A stretch of 55,965 nt of DNA from Chloroflexota bacterium (GCA_003158675.1 PMKN01000040.1:8590-64554); one strand, 5' to 3'. Shown: positions 1 through 12,068, counted from the stretch's first letter. The notes: generated from the sequence alone by a model not told the origin. Translations and numbers: made by a program.

Positions 1-2229
<2,229 letters not shown>

Positions 2230-2234
2230 CTCGA

Positions 2235-2264
2235 GCCGCCGACTGCCCCGCCGCCGACTGCCCC
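2235..2264. repeat. 15-bp tandem direct repeat, two copies
   Basis: The unit gccgccgactgcccc occurs twice head to tail just after the metH stop codon. It is non-coding and perfect; probably replication slippage. No function is apparent. Confidence 0.7.
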
Positions 2265-2291
2265 GCCGCTCTCTCCGAAGCCCGCGCCCTG

Positions 2292-2309
2292 GGGCGCCAT
2301 TGGGCGCCC
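2292..2309 (+). terminator. Candidate metH terminator hairpin
   Basis: GGGCGCC, loop ATTG, GGCGCCC: a 7-bp GC stem 62 bases after the metH stop. There is no T-run, only tctc, and a weaker 6-bp stem follows (AGAGCC/GGCTCT). Plausible as an end-of-transcript structure but not diagnostic. Confidence 0.4.
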
Positions 2310-2424
2310 TCTCGAAGAGCCGATCCCAAGGCTCTCCACATCGCCCGACGCCTTCGTAACCAAACCGCAACCAACGGCCGCGCGAATGGTCTGGAATCGG
2401 GTCGCGGAATTTGACGTCGTTCGC

Positions 2425-2430
2425 TACTAT
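2425..2430 (+). promoter_or_regulatory. Candidate -10 box for the rhodanese gene
   Basis: TACTAT matches the TANNNT pattern seen before other genes in this window. A TTGACG lies upstream but only 8 nt away, too close to act as its -35. The predicted transcript would start near 2437, giving a ~35-nt leader that contains GGAG at 2456. Confidence 0.3.
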
Positions 2431-2470
2431 TCCGCCACAACGCCGCTACCCGAACGGAGATGCTCCCCCG

Positions 2471-3001
2471 ATGCCGTCCGCGCCGGTCCTCGTCGCCATC
2501 TCATCTGACCCACGGGCGGAGCCCTCGGGCCCCACTTTGGTGGCCGTGCCGGTAACCTCGGCCCCGCAGCAGATGCCATTGCTGCACGCAGTCGCGGTGG
2601 CGTCCGGCGAAGCGCCTTCGGCCCACGTACTGATCCAGACGCAGCCCACGGCACGCATCCACTGGATCGGCAGCTTCGTGAAGGACCGCCACCCGGCGGA
2701 CCTCTACGCCGACCTCGTCGCCGGTACGCCGGATCTCGTGATCGTCGACGCTCGCTATCCGGAGAGCTATGCCGTCGAACACCTGCCCGGCGCCATCAAC
2801 CTGCCGGCGCGCGATATCGATGAGACTGGCACAGCCAATCTTTGCCGCGATGCCGAGTACGTCGTCTATTGCTGGAACGCCAGCTGCCACGCCTCCACGA
2901 AGACGGCGCAGCGGCTGACAGCCCTCGGCTTCAAAGTGAAGGAGCTCCACGGGGGCCTGCACGACTGGAAGAAACAGGGCTACCCCACCGAGCGCACCTA
3001 G
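2471..3001 (+). CDS. Rhodanese-domain protein
   Basis: 176 residues. The C-terminal ~100 residues form a rhodanese fold: LVIVDARYPESYAVEHLPGAINLP (CH2A-type motif), then VVYCWNASCHAS with the likely catalytic Cys at about residue 134 and a second Cys five residues on, then LHGGLHDW. Family members carry persulfide sulfur on the active-site Cys; the acceptor here is unknown. The N-terminal ~70 residues are low-complexity Ala/Pro/Val and unassigned. I chose ATG 2471 because GGAG lies 11 nt upstream and a -10-like box lies at 2425; an in-frame TTG at 2411 would add 20 unlikely residues. It is flanked by metH and guaA with no overlap, so it is probably transcribed alone. Confidence 0.85.
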   Translation: MPSAPVLVAISSDPRAEPSGPTLVAVPVTSAPQQMPLLHAVAVASGEAPSAHVLIQTQPTARIHWIGSFVKDRHPADLYADLVAGTPDLVIVDARYPESYAVEHLPGAINLPARDIDETGTANLCRDAEYVVYCWNASCHASTKTAQRLTALGFKVKELHGGLHDWKKQGYPTERT

Positions 3002-3137
3002 CCAGAGCGGACGCCGAGGCCCCAGTCGGGCGCTCGTTTGCCGGCTTCTCACCCCGCGTCACGACAACCGTTCTGGCCGCCCCGGTCCCGCCGCCTGTCC
3101 GTGGTTCGCGGAGCGGTTCGCCGCAGGCTCACACCGC

Positions 3138-3143
3138 TAGAAT
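3138..3143 (+). promoter_or_regulatory. -10 box for guaA
   Basis: TAGAAT, predicted start of transcription near 3150, leader of about 21 nt carrying a GGAG ribosome site at 3160-3163 seven nt before the TTG start. No clear -35. Confidence 0.45.
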
Positions 3144-3170
3144 CGGACCACTCAGCAGCGGAGATCGGCA

Positions 3171-4793
3171 TTGAGCGACGGGCGAGTGGCGGATCGGGCA
3201 ACGACCGGCGGCGCGGGTTCCGGTGGCGCCGATGTGGACTGCGTCGTCGTCCTGGATTTCGGCAGCCAATACAGCCGGCTGATCGCCCGCCGGGTGCGCG
3301 AACTCAACGTCTATTCGGAGCTGCTCCCGTTCGATACCCCGTGGCCCGAGATCGCGGCCCGGAAACCGGTTGCCGTGATCCTGTCGGGCGGACCTTCAAG
3401 CGTATACGAGGACGGTTCGCCCCACCCCGACCCGGCCCTCTGGACCGGCGGAGTGCCAATCCTGGGCATCTGCTACGGCCTTCATCTGATGGCACAGGCG
3501 CTGGGCGGCGAGGTCGTCTCGTTCGAGCGCAAGGAGTTCGGGCCGGCGGTCGTCTCGGTAACCGCCCCCGGCGGGCTCTTTGCCGCCATCGAGCCCGAGC
3601 AGTCGGTCTGGATGAGCCACGGCGATTCAATCCGGCGGCTGCCCAACGGCTTCGGCTCGACCGCCCGGACCGACTCGACTCCGTACGCAGCGGTCGCCGA
3701 TCCATCGCGCGCCATGTATGGCATCCAGTTCCATCCGGAGGTAGTCCACACGCCGGCGGGTCGCGACATACTGCGCAACTTCGTCGTGGGCATCGCCGGA
3801 GCCCGCCAGACCTGGACGCCGGCCAACTTCATCGCCTCGACCGTTGAAGAGATCCGGCATCGGGTCGACGAGTACAGCCGCAAGACCGGCACGGACGGGC
3901 GCGTCCTGTGCGCCCTGTCCGGCGGAGTCGACTCGGCCGTTGCCGCGACGCTGGTTCACCGCGCTGTGGGCAAGAAACTCACCTGCGTCCACGTGGACCA
4001 CGGGATGATGCGCAAGAACGAGACGGCACTACTGCGAACCGCCTTCGAGCAGCTGGGCGTCGACGTCATCGTCGTCGACGCTCGCGATCGGTTCTTGCGG
4101 GAACTGGAAGGCGTCATCGACCCCGAACAGAAGCGCCGCATCATCGGCAACGAGTTCATCCGCGTCTTCGAGGAGGAGTCGACCAGACTCGGCCAGATCG
4201 ACTTCCTGACGCAGGGCACGCTCTACCCCGACGTCATTGAATCGGCCACGTCGTCCAAGGAGAAGGCGGCCGCGAAGATCAAGACCCACCACAACGTCGG
4301 CGGGCTGCCGGACGATCTCCGGTTCCAGCTCATCGAGCCGCTGCGCTACCTTTTCAAGGACGAGGTCCGGGCGGTCGGGAGCGAACTCGGACTACCGGAC
4401 TCGATGGTCCTGCGTCAGCCTTTCCCGGGCCCCGGCCTGGCCATTCGGATCATCGGCGAGGTCACGGCCGAGCGGCTGGCCACCCTGCGGGAGGCCGATT
4501 GGATCGTCATCGATGAGATCAAGGCGGCCGGCCTGTACCGCAGCATCTGGCAGTCGTTCGCCATCCTGACCCCGATTCGCTCGGTCGGTGTCATGGGCGA
4601 CGGCCGAACGTACGCCAACGTGGTGGCCATTCGCGCCGTCACCTCGGAGGACGCGATGACCGCCGACTGGGCCAAGCTCCCGTACGAGGTTCTGGGCAAG
4701 ATCAGCGCCCGGATCGTCAACGAGGTCCCGGGCGTCAACAGAGTGGTCTACGACGTCAGCTCGAAACCGCCCGCCACCATAGAGTGGGAGTGA
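3171..4793 (+). CDS. guaA: GMP synthase (glutamine-hydrolysing)
   Basis: Converts XMP to GMP with glutamine and ATP; cytoplasmic purine synthesis. 540 residues, normal for the single-chain enzyme with a ~20-residue N-terminal extension. The class I amidotransferase domain starts at about residue 24, with nucleophile Cys101 in GICYG and His188/Glu190 in FHPEV. The ATP-pyrophosphatase domain has the P-loop SGGVDS at 250-255. The C-terminal dimerisation part ([13 protein letters not shown] ... [14 protein letters not shown]) is complete and ends in the canonical PATIEWE. The start is TTG at 3171, supported by GGAG seven nt upstream and a -10 box at 3138. Confidence 0.97.
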   Translation: MSDGRVADRATTGGAGSGGADVDCVVVLDFGSQYSRLIARRVRELNVYSELLPFDTPWPEIAARKPVAVILSGGPSSVYEDGSPHPDPALWTGGVPILGICYGLHLMAQALGGEVVSFERKEFGPAVVSVTAPGGLFAAIEPEQSVWMSHGDSIRRLPNGFGSTARTDSTPYAAVADPSRAMYGIQFHPEVVHTPAGRDILRNFVVGIAGARQTWTPANFIASTVEEIRHRVDEYSRKTGTDGRVLCALSGGVDSAVAATLVHRAVGKKLTCVHVDHGMMRKNETALLRTAFEQLGVDVIVVDARDRFLRELEGVIDPEQKRRIIGNEFIRVFEEESTRLGQIDFLTQGTLYPDVIESATSSKEKAAAKIKTHHNVGGLPDDLRFQLIEPLRYLFKDEVRAVGSELGLPDSMVLRQPFPGPGLAIRIIGEVTAERLATLREADWIVIDEIKAAGLYRSIWQSFAILTPIRSVGVMGDGRTYANVVAIRAVTSEDAMTADWAKLPYEVLGKISARIVNEVPGVNRVVYDVSSKPPATIEWE

Positions 4794-4827
4794 TTCGGCG
4801 CCGCGAGTCGCCACGAGAGGAAGATGG

Positions 4828-5847
4828 ATGCAGAGGAGATACGGTGCGCTGGCCGTCTTCGGGGGGTGGCTCTGCATTCCCTTGAGCGTAGTTTCGGGGC
4901 TGATTGCCACGCAGGTCCTGGGCTTCGCCCACACGTTGGGGCCTCCGCCTCCGACCGGCGTGTACGGCACGGACGCCATCATCGTCTTCTGGGTCATCGT
5001 TAGCGTCGCCATCCTGACCCTGGCACCGGTGGTCGCGAGCGTTTCCGCCCCGGCTCCGGGCCGCAGGGAGTACGCGGCCGCCGCGGCAATGGCGATCGCC
5101 GGCATTGTCCTGCTGCCCGACGACCTTGGCCGCGCCATTTCCCTGGCCCTTCTGCCGGGAGCCGGGCTCTTCGCGGTCGGCGGGTGGTGGCTCGAACAAG
5201 CCGGCCACATCGAAGCGCAGCTCGAAGCGGCGCCCGCCGCGACGCCTGCCGCGACGCGCGACGCGACGCGCGCAGCCACGCGCGACGCCGAGGTCGCACC
5301 CCTATCCGGACCGACCGCGGACGCCGAAGTCTTAGGCAGTGGCGCGGCGACGGCCGAAAGGGCTACGCCCGAAACGGCGTCCGCCACCGGGCGGTCCGGG
5401 CGACCCAGGAAGTCCGGGAGAGCCGCCGCCGGGCCTGGGAGCTTCTGCCCGTGGTGTTCGGCCCCAATAAGGAGAGGGGCGGACCGTTGCCCCGGTTGCG
5501 GCGCGGCCTTGATCTTCGCGAGAAAGACCGAAAACGATCCGATCCCCGGTCTTACTTCCGTGGACCCCAGGCTGCAAGCCTATGCCGAGAAAGCCGCCGC
5601 CAGGAAGAAGCGCTCGGGACTGCTTTCGATGATCAGAGCCGACGATGAGGATCGTCTCGCCGGAACCGGACCCGAGGAACTCGATCCGGCAGTGCTGGGC
5701 CCGCCAAGCGCGGAAGTGCGGGCCGAGATGGCCAGGATCGACCGCGAAATCGCGGCCCGGACCGGATCCGGCGACACGTCCGCCCACCTGCCGCCGGAAA
5801 CCGACGCGCCGTCGGACGGTCACACGCCATCGAACGCCGACCCGTAG
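4828..5847 (+). CDS. Membrane protein with C-terminal zinc ribbon, unknown function
   Basis: 339 residues. About four membrane segments are visible (roughly 8-30, 49-72, 83-97, 103-122). An Ala/Thr/Arg-rich linker with ATRDATRAATRDA repeats (about 138-200) follows, then a zinc ribbon, C207-x2-C210-x10-C221-x2-C224, and a charged tail with a conserved-looking segment IPGLTSVDPRLQAYAEKAAARKK. The start has a good GAGGAAG site. It lies 34 bases after guaA and five bases before the next gene, probably co-transcribed with it. I do not recognise a family. One of several zinc-ribbon membrane proteins in this stretch; function not assignable. Confidence 0.8.
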   Translation: MQRRYGALAVFGGWLCIPLSVVSGLIATQVLGFAHTLGPPPPTGVYGTDAIIVFWVIVSVAILTLAPVVASVSAPAPGRREYAAAAAMAIAGIVLLPDDLGRAISLALLPGAGLFAVGGWWLEQAGHIEAQLEAAPAATPAATRDATRAATRDAEVAPLSGPTADAEVLGSGAATAERATPETASATGRSGRPRKSGRAAAGPGSFCPWCSAPIRRGADRCPGCGAALIFARKTENDPIPGLTSVDPRLQAYAEKAAARKKRSGLLSMIRADDEDRLAGTGPEELDPAVLGPPSAEVRAEMARIDREIAARTGSGDTSAHLPPETDAPSDGHTPSNADP

Positions 5848-5851
5848 TCCG

Positions 5852-6313
5852 ATGCCGAATCCAATGCCCGGACTTCCCGCGCCAGGCCCTTCGTACCTCC
5901 GAGAACTCGAGGTCCGCCCAGGCGACACGCCACGTGTGGGCATGAGCCGGCCCCAAACCATCGCCGACGGGTGGTGGGTGTCGCTGCTCTGGTGCGAGGA
6001 TGGCGGCCGGGTGGTGGAGTTCAGGGCCTTCAGCCCCACTCCCGAGCCGCCCCCAGGCTCGCCGCTGCTTCGTCTCGGGCCCGCGCTCGCCGGGACACTC
6101 TCCGGCCTGATCGCCGAAGATGGCGGGCGCCAGCAGCTGCGACTTCGGCTCGGGCAGCCGCCCGTTCAGGAGGCCAAGCCCTGGGAGGCGCCGCTCACGG
6201 TGCTCGCGGCGTTCAGATTCGAACCGACCCGCGCGGCCACAATGCGGGAGAACGAGCTCGCGCAGACGGTCCTCGAAGCCTTCCGGGCCGCAATTCTGCG
6301 TCTGGCGGGCTGA
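5852..6313 (+). CDS. Hypothetical soluble protein
   Basis: 153 residues, no membrane segments, no recognised domain. The sequence has ordered alternating stretches (LRELEVRPGD, WWVSLLWCEDGGRVVEFRAF, QQLRLRLGQPP) and an amphipathic C-terminal helix (TMRENELAQTVLEAFRAAILRL), so it looks like a real small globular domain. ATG 5852 is only five bases after the upstream stop, with no clear ribosome site, so translation is probably coupled to the upstream membrane protein; ATG 5864 is an alternative start. The frame stays open far upstream of 5852, but that part is Arg/Pro-rich antisense-like sequence overlapping the real upstream gene. Confidence 0.65.
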   Translation: MPNPMPGLPAPGPSYLRELEVRPGDTPRVGMSRPQTIADGWWVSLLWCEDGGRVVEFRAFSPTPEPPPGSPLLRLGPALAGTLSGLIAEDGGRQQLRLRLGQPPVQEAKPWEAPLTVLAAFRFEPTRAATMRENELAQTVLEAFRAAILRLAG

Positions 6314-6362
6314 AATCGCGCAATCGAATGCTGCCTGGATACTTGCTGCGTCGCGAGATCGC

Positions 6363-6368
6363 TAGACT
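6363..6368 (+). promoter_or_regulatory. -10 box placed for a leaderless transcript (UPF0182 gene)
   Basis: TAGACT ends six nt before the ATG at 6375, so transcription should begin at or beside the A of the start codon. No Shine-Dalgarno is present. One of six such arrangements in the window. Confidence 0.6.
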
Positions 6369-6374
6369 CGGCGC

Positions 6375-9300
6375 ATGCGTAACGTATTCGATGAGTTCAT
6401 GGACGAGCTCCGCCGGCGCCAGGCCCAGCAACGCGGCGGGACGGCCAAATCGGAATCCAAACCGGGCGATGAGCCTTCCGGAGCCGAGCCGGGCTCCGAA
6501 GCGACCGATCGCCAATCCAGCGAGGGCCCAACGGAGGACACGCCCGTGACGTCAAACGGAGACGATTCCGACAACGAAGCCGAGCGCAACGACGAAGACC
6601 GGAGCGGCTTCCGAGGCGGCAACTTTGGACGCCCACGGGGTTTCCGGGTCGGCGGCTCCGACGGAGACATGCCGGAGATTCACATCAGCCGCTTCTGGAT
6701 CGTGGCGGGCATTGTCACCCTCGCCATCCTGTTCGGGATCTCGCTCTTCTTCTCGCTTGGCGTGGGGCTGTGGACGGACGCGATCTGGTACCAGAGCGTC
6801 GGCTACGCCGATGTCTTCTGGACTCGCATCGGCTCGCAAGTGGGCCTCTTCGCCGTGGCCACCGTGGGCGGGTTCCTCTTCATCTGGCTGAATCTCTGGC
6901 TGGCCGGCAGGTTGATCCCCAAGGGCGCTCTGCGGCGCTTCTCGATCGACGACTTCCTCGACCGCTTCAACCTGGACCGCTACAGCGCCATGGGCGGCGG
7001 CGGCCCGTTCGGTGCTCCCCGAAGGCCTACTGGCCGGCAGAACGAGTCGATCGAGATTCCTGATGTCGCCCGGCCCGTCTTCTGGGTCTTGGTCGGAATC
7101 GCCGCCTTGCTGGCGCTGGGCCTGGGCGGCGTCATGGCCGCCAGCTGGACCACCGTCCAGCTCTTCGCCCATCAGGTCTCCTTCGGTCAGACGGACCCGT
7201 CGTTCCACCTGGATCTGGGTTTCTACGTCTTCGATCTGCCGTTCTACCGCCTGATCCAGTCACTGGCAAACACGCTCCTCCTGATGTCGATTGTGCTGGT
7301 TGGCATTCGGTATCTCGTGGCCGTCATTTCCGGAGCCTCAATGCCGACCGCGGCGCGGGCCCACGTCGGCGTCCTCGTCGCGCTATTCCTTTTCACGATT
7401 GCCATTGGCTTCCAGCTCGACCGCTACTCGCTCGTCTACAGCAATCAGAGCGGCGTCTTCCAGGGCGTCAGCTATACCGACGCCAATGCGAGAGTCCTGG
7501 CCATCAACGTCATGACGATCCTGGCCGCCTTTGCCGGGACCCTGTTCCTGGCCTTCTGCCTGACTCGCTGGTGGGTGCCGCTGACCCTGACGATCGTGGT
7601 CTGGATGGGCGCATACGTGGCCCTGGACTTCGCCTATCCGCTCATCACCCAGCGGATCGCCGTCGATCCGAACCAGCAGGGTCAGGAGACGCCCTACATC
7701 CAGAACAACATCGACATGACCCGGCTCGGGTTCGACCTCAACGGCTGGACTACTACGCCATACCAGCCAGGCACATCGATCAACCAGGCGTCGCTCACGA
7801 CGGAGCAATCGACGATCCAGAACCTGCGCCTGTGGGACTACCGGCCGCTCGGGCCGACGCTCGACAACATGCAGCTGCTGCGGAACTACTACAGCTTCGG
7901 CCAGGTCGACACGGACCGATACACCTTCACGGACGCCGCGGCCTGCGCTCCCAACCCGGCTCCGTGCGTGCGCCAGGTGATGCTCGCCGGACGTGAACTC
8001 GACCCGACGAAAGTGGCCGACCTCAACAACGGCAACTCCAGCTGGGTCAATCAGCACCTGGTCTACACACACGGCGTGGGGCTGGCGATGTTGCCGGTCA
8101 ACGAGGTCGTGCGCAGCTCCACCGGCCAGAGCGCGAACCCGCTCCTGGTCATCCAGAACGTGCCGCCGGCTTCCTCGGCGGGCGCCCCAGTCGTAAGCCA
8201 GCCGCGCATCTACTTCGGCACGCAGACCAGCGACTACGTCATCGTCGGCGGTGGCACTCAGGAATTCGACTACCCGTCGGCGACGACCACGGGCGACGCC
8301 TACAACAGCTGGACAGGCACCACCGGCATCAAGCTGGACACGCCCCTCACCAAGCTGCTCTTCGCCGCCCGATTTGGAGACCTGAACTTGCTGATCAGCA
8401 ACCAGGTCAGCGGCAACAGCCAGCTGCTCATGAATCGTTCGATCCAGGAGCGAGTCCAGCAGGTAGCGCCGTACCTGCGCTACGACAAGGATCCATATCT
8501 CGTCGTGACCGCGACTGGCCGGCTCGTCTACGTCCTCGACGCGTATACCACGACCGCCGATCTGCCCGATGCCAACACCTTCAACCCCGGCAGCGACCCA
8601 ACCTCGAGCGGGCTCGCGGGCGATTCCTTCAACTACATCCGCAACAGCGTCAAGGTGGTCATGGACGCCTACGACGGCACCACGACCTTCTACGTCGCCG
8701 ATCCGAACGATCCGATCATCAGGGCCTGGGAGGGCGTCTTCCCGACCGTCTACCACCCGCTGTCGGATATGTCGGCCGATCTTCAAGCGCATCTGCGCTA
8801 CCCCGAAGACCTGTTCGACGCTCAGACCAGCCAGTACGAGAAGTACCACGTCACCGACCCCGGCGTGTTCTACCAGGGCAACAACGTCTGGCAGGTGGCG
8901 CGCAACGCCGGCACGACCGGCAGCACTGGCCCGCAGCAGCTCGGGCTCGAGGCCTACTACGTGGAAATGCAGGACCCGGGCCAGGCGACCTCGACCAATT
9001 CCGAGTTCCTGCTGCTGCAGCCGATGGTCCCGAACGGCCGGCCGAACATGATCTCCTGGGTGGCCGCGCACAACGACCCGGCGTCTTATGGCCAGGTGAC
9101 CGTCTTCGACTTCCCGAGCAGTTCCACGATCTACGGGCCGGCGCAGATGAGCGCCCTGATTCTCCAGAACCCCGTGATCAGCCAACAGGTAACGCTCTGG
9201 TCGCAACAGGGCAGCACCGTGATCATGGGCAACCTGCTCGTCGTGCCGCTGCAGGATTCGATCCTGTACGTACAACCGGTCTACATGTCGTCGAACAGCA

Positions 9301-9677
9301 ACCCGCTGCCGGTGCTCCAGAAAGTCATCGTCGCCACCCCCAGCGCGATCGTCTGGGGCGACACGCTCCAGGCGGCTCTGAGTCAGCTGGTCAGCGGCAA
9401 TGGCGTTGCGCCGGGCACTTCTCCGTCGCCCGGAACCACGCCCGGAGCCTCGCCCGGTCCGGGTGTCACTGCGGTGCCGGGTAGCACGCCCACCGCCGGT
9501 CCAAGCTTCACCACGGGTGGCACGGCTCAGCAGTTGATTGCCCAGGCGAACCAGCACTACCAGGCCGCCCAGCAGGCCTTGCACAACGGCGACCTGGCGA
9601 CGTACCAGAAGGAGATGGACATCGTCGGCCAGATTCTGACCCAGCTCGAGACCCAGCTCGGTACGCCGGTGCCATGA
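6375..9677 (+). CDS. UPF0182 family (COG1615) membrane protein
   Basis: 1,100 residues, slightly longer than usual for the family. An acidic, disordered N-terminus (1-100) is followed by seven membrane helices near 107-128, 153-176, 234-256, 298-318, 329-347, 375-397 and 401-420. A long extracytoplasmic domain follows with family-typical stretches: ITQRIAVDPNQ, NIRLWDYRPL-like NLRLWDYRPLG, YYSFGQVDTDRY, and SSWVNQHLVYTHG. After about residue 1010 comes a Pro/Gly/Ser/Thr linker and a helical tail (QQLIAQANQHYQAAQQALHNGD) found in many homologues. The family's biochemical role is unknown. The start is supported by a -10 box six nt upstream rather than a ribosome site. It probably heads a unit with the downstream membrane protein 13 bases away. 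Confidence 0.93.
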   Translation: MRNVFDEFMDELRRRQAQQRGGTAKSESKPGDEPSGAEPGSEATDRQSSEGPTEDTPVTSNGDDSDNEAERNDEDRSGFRGGNFGRPRGFRVGGSDGDMPEIHISRFWIVAGIVTLAILFGISLFFSLGVGLWTDAIWYQSVGYADVFWTRIGSQVGLFAVATVGGFLFIWLNLWLAGRLIPKGALRRFSIDDFLDRFNLDRYSAMGGGGPFGAPRRPTGRQNESIEIPDVARPVFWVLVGIAALLALGLGGVMAASWTTVQLFAHQVSFGQTDPSFHLDLGFYVFDLPFYRLIQSLANTLLLMSIVLVGIRYLVAVISGASMPTAARAHVGVLVALFLFTIAIGFQLDRYSLVYSNQSGVFQGVSYTDANARVLAINVMTILAAFAGTLFLAFCLTRWWVPLTLTIVVWMGAYVALDFAYPLITQRIAVDPNQQGQETPYIQNNIDMTRLGFDLNGWTTTPYQPGTSINQASLTTEQSTIQNLRLWDYRPLGPTLDNMQLLRNYYSFGQVDTDRYTFTDAAACAPNPAPCVRQVMLAGRELDPTKVADLNNGNSSWVNQHLVYTHGVGLAMLPVNEVVRSSTGQSANPLLVIQNVPPASSAGAPVVSQPRIYFGTQTSDYVIVGGGTQEFDYPSATTTGDAYNSWTGTTGIKLDTPLTKLLFAARFGDLNLLISNQVSGNSQLLMNRSIQERVQQVAPYLRYDKDPYLVVTATGRLVYVLDAYTTTADLPDANTFNPGSDPTSSGLAGDSFNYIRNSVKVVMDAYDGTTTFYVADPNDPIIRAWEGVFPTVYHPLSDMSADLQAHLRYPEDLFDAQTSQYEKYHVTDPGVFYQGNNVWQVARNAGTTGSTGPQQLGLEAYYVEMQDPGQATSTNSEFLLLQPMVPNGRPNMISWVAAHNDPASYGQVTVFDFPSSSTIYGPAQMSALILQNPVISQQVTLWSQQGSTVIMGNLLVVPLQDSILYVQPVYMSSNSNPLPVLQKVIVATPSAIVWGDTLQAALSQLVSGNGVAPGTSPSPGTTPGASPGPGVTAVPGSTPTAGPSFTTGGTAQQLIAQANQHYQAAQQALHNGDLATYQKEMDIVGQILTQLETQLGTPVP

Positions 9678-9690
9678 CGGCGCCTACCGA

Positions 9691-10782
9691 ATGACGGAAC
9701 CGGCGGAACGACCGCCGGCGCGGCGGCGTAGCCGCACCGGTCGCCTTCGACAGGCGCTTGCGTTCGGTCTGTCCGGGCGCCAGCCGCCGCTCGTCGCTCT
9801 GACCGGATTCCTGCCGCGCGGCGGGATCGCCCTGCTGGCGTCGCCTGCAATCGTGTTTCCGTCGGTGATCGGAATTGCCGAGATTACCGGTGTGCGGGCC
9901 ATCTCGATTGCCGGCCAGCCGACGCCGTGGCTGGTGGAGGTGGCCCTGGCGGCCGCGCTTGGCGCCGCCGTCTGGCTGATGGTCGCAAGCCTGCTCGGTG
10001 CGTTGGCGGATGTCTGGCTGGTCGAAATGGCGCTCGACGAAACCGGCGCCTCACACACGCGGCTCGAGCTGCCCGGCCGATCGACCGTCCTGCGCCTCAT
10101 CGCGATCCGGGTCGTTTGTGCCGTTCCCCTGGCGGTGGCTCTGGCCTGGGCCGGGAGCCGCATCTTCGAAGCCACATACAACGAGCTGACCACGCCAACC
10201 AACCTGACCCAACCGCTGCCGCTGCGCGTGGTGTTCGCGGCCACGGACGCCGTGGTGGTGGTGATCGTCGTCTGGCTCGCCACCGAGACCCTGGCCGCGA
10301 TCGCCGTCCGGCGCCAGATACTGGCTTGCGGTGGGATCTGGCGGTCGCTGGCCGGCGCGGTGCAGCAGATCGTCCGACGGCCGCTCTCCACATGCCTGGC
10401 GATCGTCGTCTCGTACGGCGCGAGTGTCGTGGCGACGGTCGTCGCCCTGGCTGCCATAACCACGGCCTTCGACTGGTGCCGGATCGCCGCTCGTGACTCG
10501 GAGCCGCTCGCCCTCAGGATCGGTGTCGGCGGCCTGGCTGCCACGCGCGACTTCCGGCCCGTCGTGTTTGCGCTCGCGGCGGTGGCGCTGGCGTTGGCCT
10601 GGGCCGCCGCGCTGGCTCTCTCGGCCGTGACTTCGGCGTGGCGAAGCGCCGCCTTCAGCCAGGAAGTTGCAGATGCTCTGGCGGTCCGAGTCACCGCGAG
10701 CCACAATGTCCACGACCGGGCCCGGTTGGCAATATCGGGCACGACCGACGAAAGATCGGGGATTGACCCGACACACGACTGA
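9691..10782 (+). CDS. Multi-pass membrane protein, unknown function
   Basis: 363 residues with about six hydrophobic segments (near 44-66, 80-105, 131-156, 177-205, 233-258, 290-312) separated by short polar loops, and Arg-rich N-terminal residues (RPPARRRSRTGRLRQ) favouring a cytoplasmic N-terminus. No catalytic motif or transporter signature is visible. It begins 13 bases after the UPF0182 gene and no good ribosome site is seen, so translation may depend on the upstream gene. Composition is like its neighbours. I do not recognise the family. Confidence 0.75.
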   Translation: MTEPAERPPARRRSRTGRLRQALAFGLSGRQPPLVALTGFLPRGGIALLASPAIVFPSVIGIAEITGVRAISIAGQPTPWLVEVALAAALGAAVWLMVASLLGALADVWLVEMALDETGASHTRLELPGRSTVLRLIAIRVVCAVPLAVALAWAGSRIFEATYNELTTPTNLTQPLPLRVVFAATDAVVVVIVVWLATETLAAIAVRRQILACGGIWRSLAGAVQQIVRRPLSTCLAIVVSYGASVVATVVALAAITTAFDWCRIAARDSEPLALRIGVGGLAATRDFRPVVFALAAVALALAWAAALALSAVTSAWRSAAFSQEVADALAVRVTASHNVHDRARLAISGTTDERSGIDPTHD

Positions 10783-10841
10783 GCGGGAACCTCGGAATCC
10801 GCGGGGCCGATTGGTTTTGGGGCCTCGAAGGGAGGGTCCGT

Positions 10842-12068
10842 ATGGCCGAGCCCACCGTCTGCGACAAATGCTCGTCGCCGATTTCACCGGACGACACGAC
10901 CTGTCAGGTCTGCGGCTCGGCCATCGCCGGGCGTGGGACGGAGGGCACCGTCCTGGGCGGGGCGACTGAGAACGAGGACCCCGAGATTGAGGACGCCGAG
11001 ACTGGGGACGCGACAGAGCCGGTCCACGTCCCGGATGGTTGGCCCATCGACATTGGGACGCTGCAGCGCCAGTCGGCTCGCGAAGCCGCGGCCAAGGCAG
11101 CGGCCGCGGGTGCCGAGGCCGCTCGCCGAGCGGCGGCGGAGGCAGCCGCCGAGAAGCGTTCCGCCTGGAGATCCGACCTGGCGAGCCGCGCCGAAGTCGA
11201 GGCCCCAGCGGAACCCGAGCCGGTGGCGCAGTCACCGGTTTGGGCGGCGCGACCGTCCAACACCGACGCGCCCTCGCCCGGGCCGCAACAGGAGTTACCG
11301 CAAGCGGAACCGGCAGCGTACCTCGCTCCGTCAGCCACCTACCGGTCGCTCAGCTCAATTGGCGGCCGACAGGCAGCGCCGCTAGGCCCGCCCGAGCCGG
11401 GACCGCGTCCATCGAGCCCACCGCTCCCGACCCCCTTGGTTGCCCCTCCGGCGTATGGCGCATCTGCGGCGACACCGCTAGCCATGTCTGCGGCGGCCAG
11501 AGCGGCGACCCGGCCGGCGGGCCCGACCTACCCAGCCGGTCGAGTCATGAGGCCCGCACCGCCGCCGCCGGCCGTTCCCCTGACCGCCTGGGAGAGATTC
11601 GCCGCGAAGCTGGCGTCGATCTCATCGCAGCCTAAGTCTCAACTGGTCGCCGCTGGCCTGGTGGTGCTGGGCGGCGCCATGGGAACCGTGAGCTTCTTCC
11701 TTCCCTGGGCCGGCCCCGATGGGATGGCGATCGGAGCGATGGGCAGCAACCCGACTCACAACGCGTGGGCTTTCGACACGCCTGCCGGCTGGCCGCTCTT
11801 CATCATCACCGTGCTCCTCGTTGCGTCGGTTCTGGTCAGCGACCAGCTGGAGGATCTGATGCCAGGTCTGGCTGCCACCGTGCGGCGGCTGACCGAGGTG
11901 GTTTCGCCGATGCTGTTGGGCGGCGTCTACGCGGGCGTTGCGGTCGTCAATTGGACGCTGCCATGGGCGAGCGGATCCGGCATCAGCATGCTCGCGCTGG
12001 CCTCCGGCCTGCTGATTGCAGGTTCGATCACAGGTCTGTTCTACCCAGCCGGGCAGCGAGGCGCCTGA
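10842..12068 (+). CDS. Zinc-ribbon membrane protein with Pro/Ala-rich linker
   Basis: 408 residues. An N-terminal zinc ribbon, C7-x2-C10-x10-C21-x2-C24, is followed by an acidic stretch, an Ala-rich helix (SAREAAAKAAAAGAEAARRAAAEAAAEKR, possible coiled coil), a long disordered Pro/Ala region (to ~residue 245), and four membrane segments at the C-terminus (about 270-290, 312-332, 350-372, 378-400). The GGGAGG site at about 10831 precedes ATG 10842 well. Topology resembles a cytoplasmic sensor or adaptor arm on a small membrane domain, but that is inference. It stands apart from the upstream gene by 59 bases. Confidence 0.8.
   Translation: MAEPTVCDKCSSPISPDDTTCQVCGSAIAGRGTEGTVLGGATENEDPEIEDAETGDATEPVHVPDGWPIDIGTLQRQSAREAAAKAAAAGAEAARRAAAEAAAEKRSAWRSDLASRAEVEAPAEPEPVAQSPVWAARPSNTDAPSPGPQQELPQAEPAAYLAPSATYRSLSSIGGRQAAPLGPPEPGPRPSSPPLPTPLVAPPAYGASAATPLAMSAAARAATRPAGPTYPAGRVMRPAPPPPAVPLTAWERFAAKLASISSQPKSQLVAAGLVVLGGAMGTVSFFLPWAGPDGMAIGAMGSNPTHNAWAFDTPAGWPLFIITVLLVASVLVSDQLEDLMPGLAATVRRLTEVVSPMLLGGVYAGVAVVNWTLPWASGSGISMLALASGLLIAGSITGLFYPAGQRGA

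Noticed and set aside
2411..2470. TTG start for the rhodanese protein, or TTGACG as a -35 element
   Set aside because: No ribosome site before the TTG, and TTGACG is only 8 nt from the -10-like box; ATG 2471 has GGAG upstream.
7383..9584. Long open frame of 733 codons on the minus strand
   Set aside because: Antisense to the UPF0182 gene; Arg/Val/His-rich with no domain, a by-product of GC-rich codon use.
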